Assembly: GCA_002418185.1 (NCBI GenBank)
Contig: DIDN01000075.1
Coordinates: 1-5,240, forward strand
From: Deltaproteobacteria bacterium UBA5799
GTDB taxonomy: Bacteria > Desulfobacterota > GWC2-55-46
Length of the DNA stretch: 5,240 nt
Reading direction: 5' to 3'
The stretch's first letter is position 1. Each line of letters starts with the position of its first letter. Position numbers and translations under genes: made by a program. This document shows, piece after piece, positions 5,193 through 5,240 of the stretch. The notes under the pieces were generated by a model, which was given only the letters and a program-made list of their open reading frames with translations, was not told the origin of the DNA and did no database searches.

Positions 5193-5240
5193 ATGAAATC
5201 TATCAAGAATTTTTTCAATAAATTGACCCCGAAGCGGAAA
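5193..5240 (+). CDS. traB: Start of TraB-like channel scaffold (VirB10-like), cut by the window end
   Basis: Only the first 16 codons are present (MKSIKNFFNKLTPKRK). They are basic and followed by nothing readable in the window, consistent with the short cytoplasmic N-terminus of a TraB/VirB10 protein ahead of its membrane helix. The assignment rests mainly on its position directly after traK, where traB sits in F-type operons, and on the strong coupled ribosome site. The sequence alone would not identify it. Confidence 0.72.
   Translation, partial: MKSIKNFFNKLTPKRK

Overview
The window is the 5' part of an F-type (MPF_F) conjugative type IV secretion operon, read left to right on the + strand. 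The decisive evidence is the consecutive order pilin, traL, traE, traK and the first 16 codons of a traB-like gene (3166 to 5240), the same order as at the start of the F-plasmid transfer operon. All of these proteins are recognised from their sequence as well as from gene order. The DNA is either a conjugative plasmid or an integrated conjugative element. No relaxase, oriT, integrase or att site is identifiable here, so these two cannot be separated. The host is Gram-negative with a periplasm, as shown by signal peptides, an OmpA-type peptidoglycan-binding domain and a periplasmic DsbA-like protein. Heavy use of AGG for arginine, mid-range GC and a gene set only partly like that of enteric plasmids would fit a Desulfobacterota- or Nitrospirota-like bacterium. 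That assignment is an inference and a weak one.

Layout: 1-386 is a mostly non-coding, AT-richer leader with a nested inverted repeat at the left edge (11-56) and a possible 58-residue minus-strand ORF (92-268). Positions 387-1091 encode a two-helix membrane protein with a bacterial PH domain and a C-terminal CX2C-X10-CX2C zinc ribbon. Positions 1202-1984 encode a secreted DsbA-fold thiol oxidoreductase with an N-terminal helical oligomerisation-like segment. Positions 2018-2488 encode a small secreted lytic transglycosylase. Positions 2508-3158 encode a periplasmic protein ending in an OmpA-like domain. Then come the pilin (3166-3492), a terminator-like nested hairpin (3506-3553), traL (3567-3830), traE (3857-4426), traK (4433-5179) and the start of traB (5193 onward).

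How the genes fit together: the lytic transglycosylase would open the peptidoglycan and the OmpA-like protein may anchor to it. The DsbA-like protein would form or isomerise disulfides in its Cys-rich neighbours: the transglycosylase has four cysteines, the OmpA protein has five after its signal peptide, and TraK has two. TraA is the pilus subunit. TraL and TraE are inner-membrane (VirB3- and VirB8-like) parts, and TraK with TraB forms the VirB9/VirB10-like envelope core. Tight spacing, and three stop codons lying inside the next gene's Shine-Dalgarno sequence, point to one co-translated unit. The hairpin after the pilin gene probably lets pilin mRNA outnumber the downstream messages.

The core is a known system. 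The less ordinary parts are the four-gene envelope module placed ahead of the pilin, the PH/zinc-ribbon membrane protein at the head, and the RNA structure between pilin and traL.
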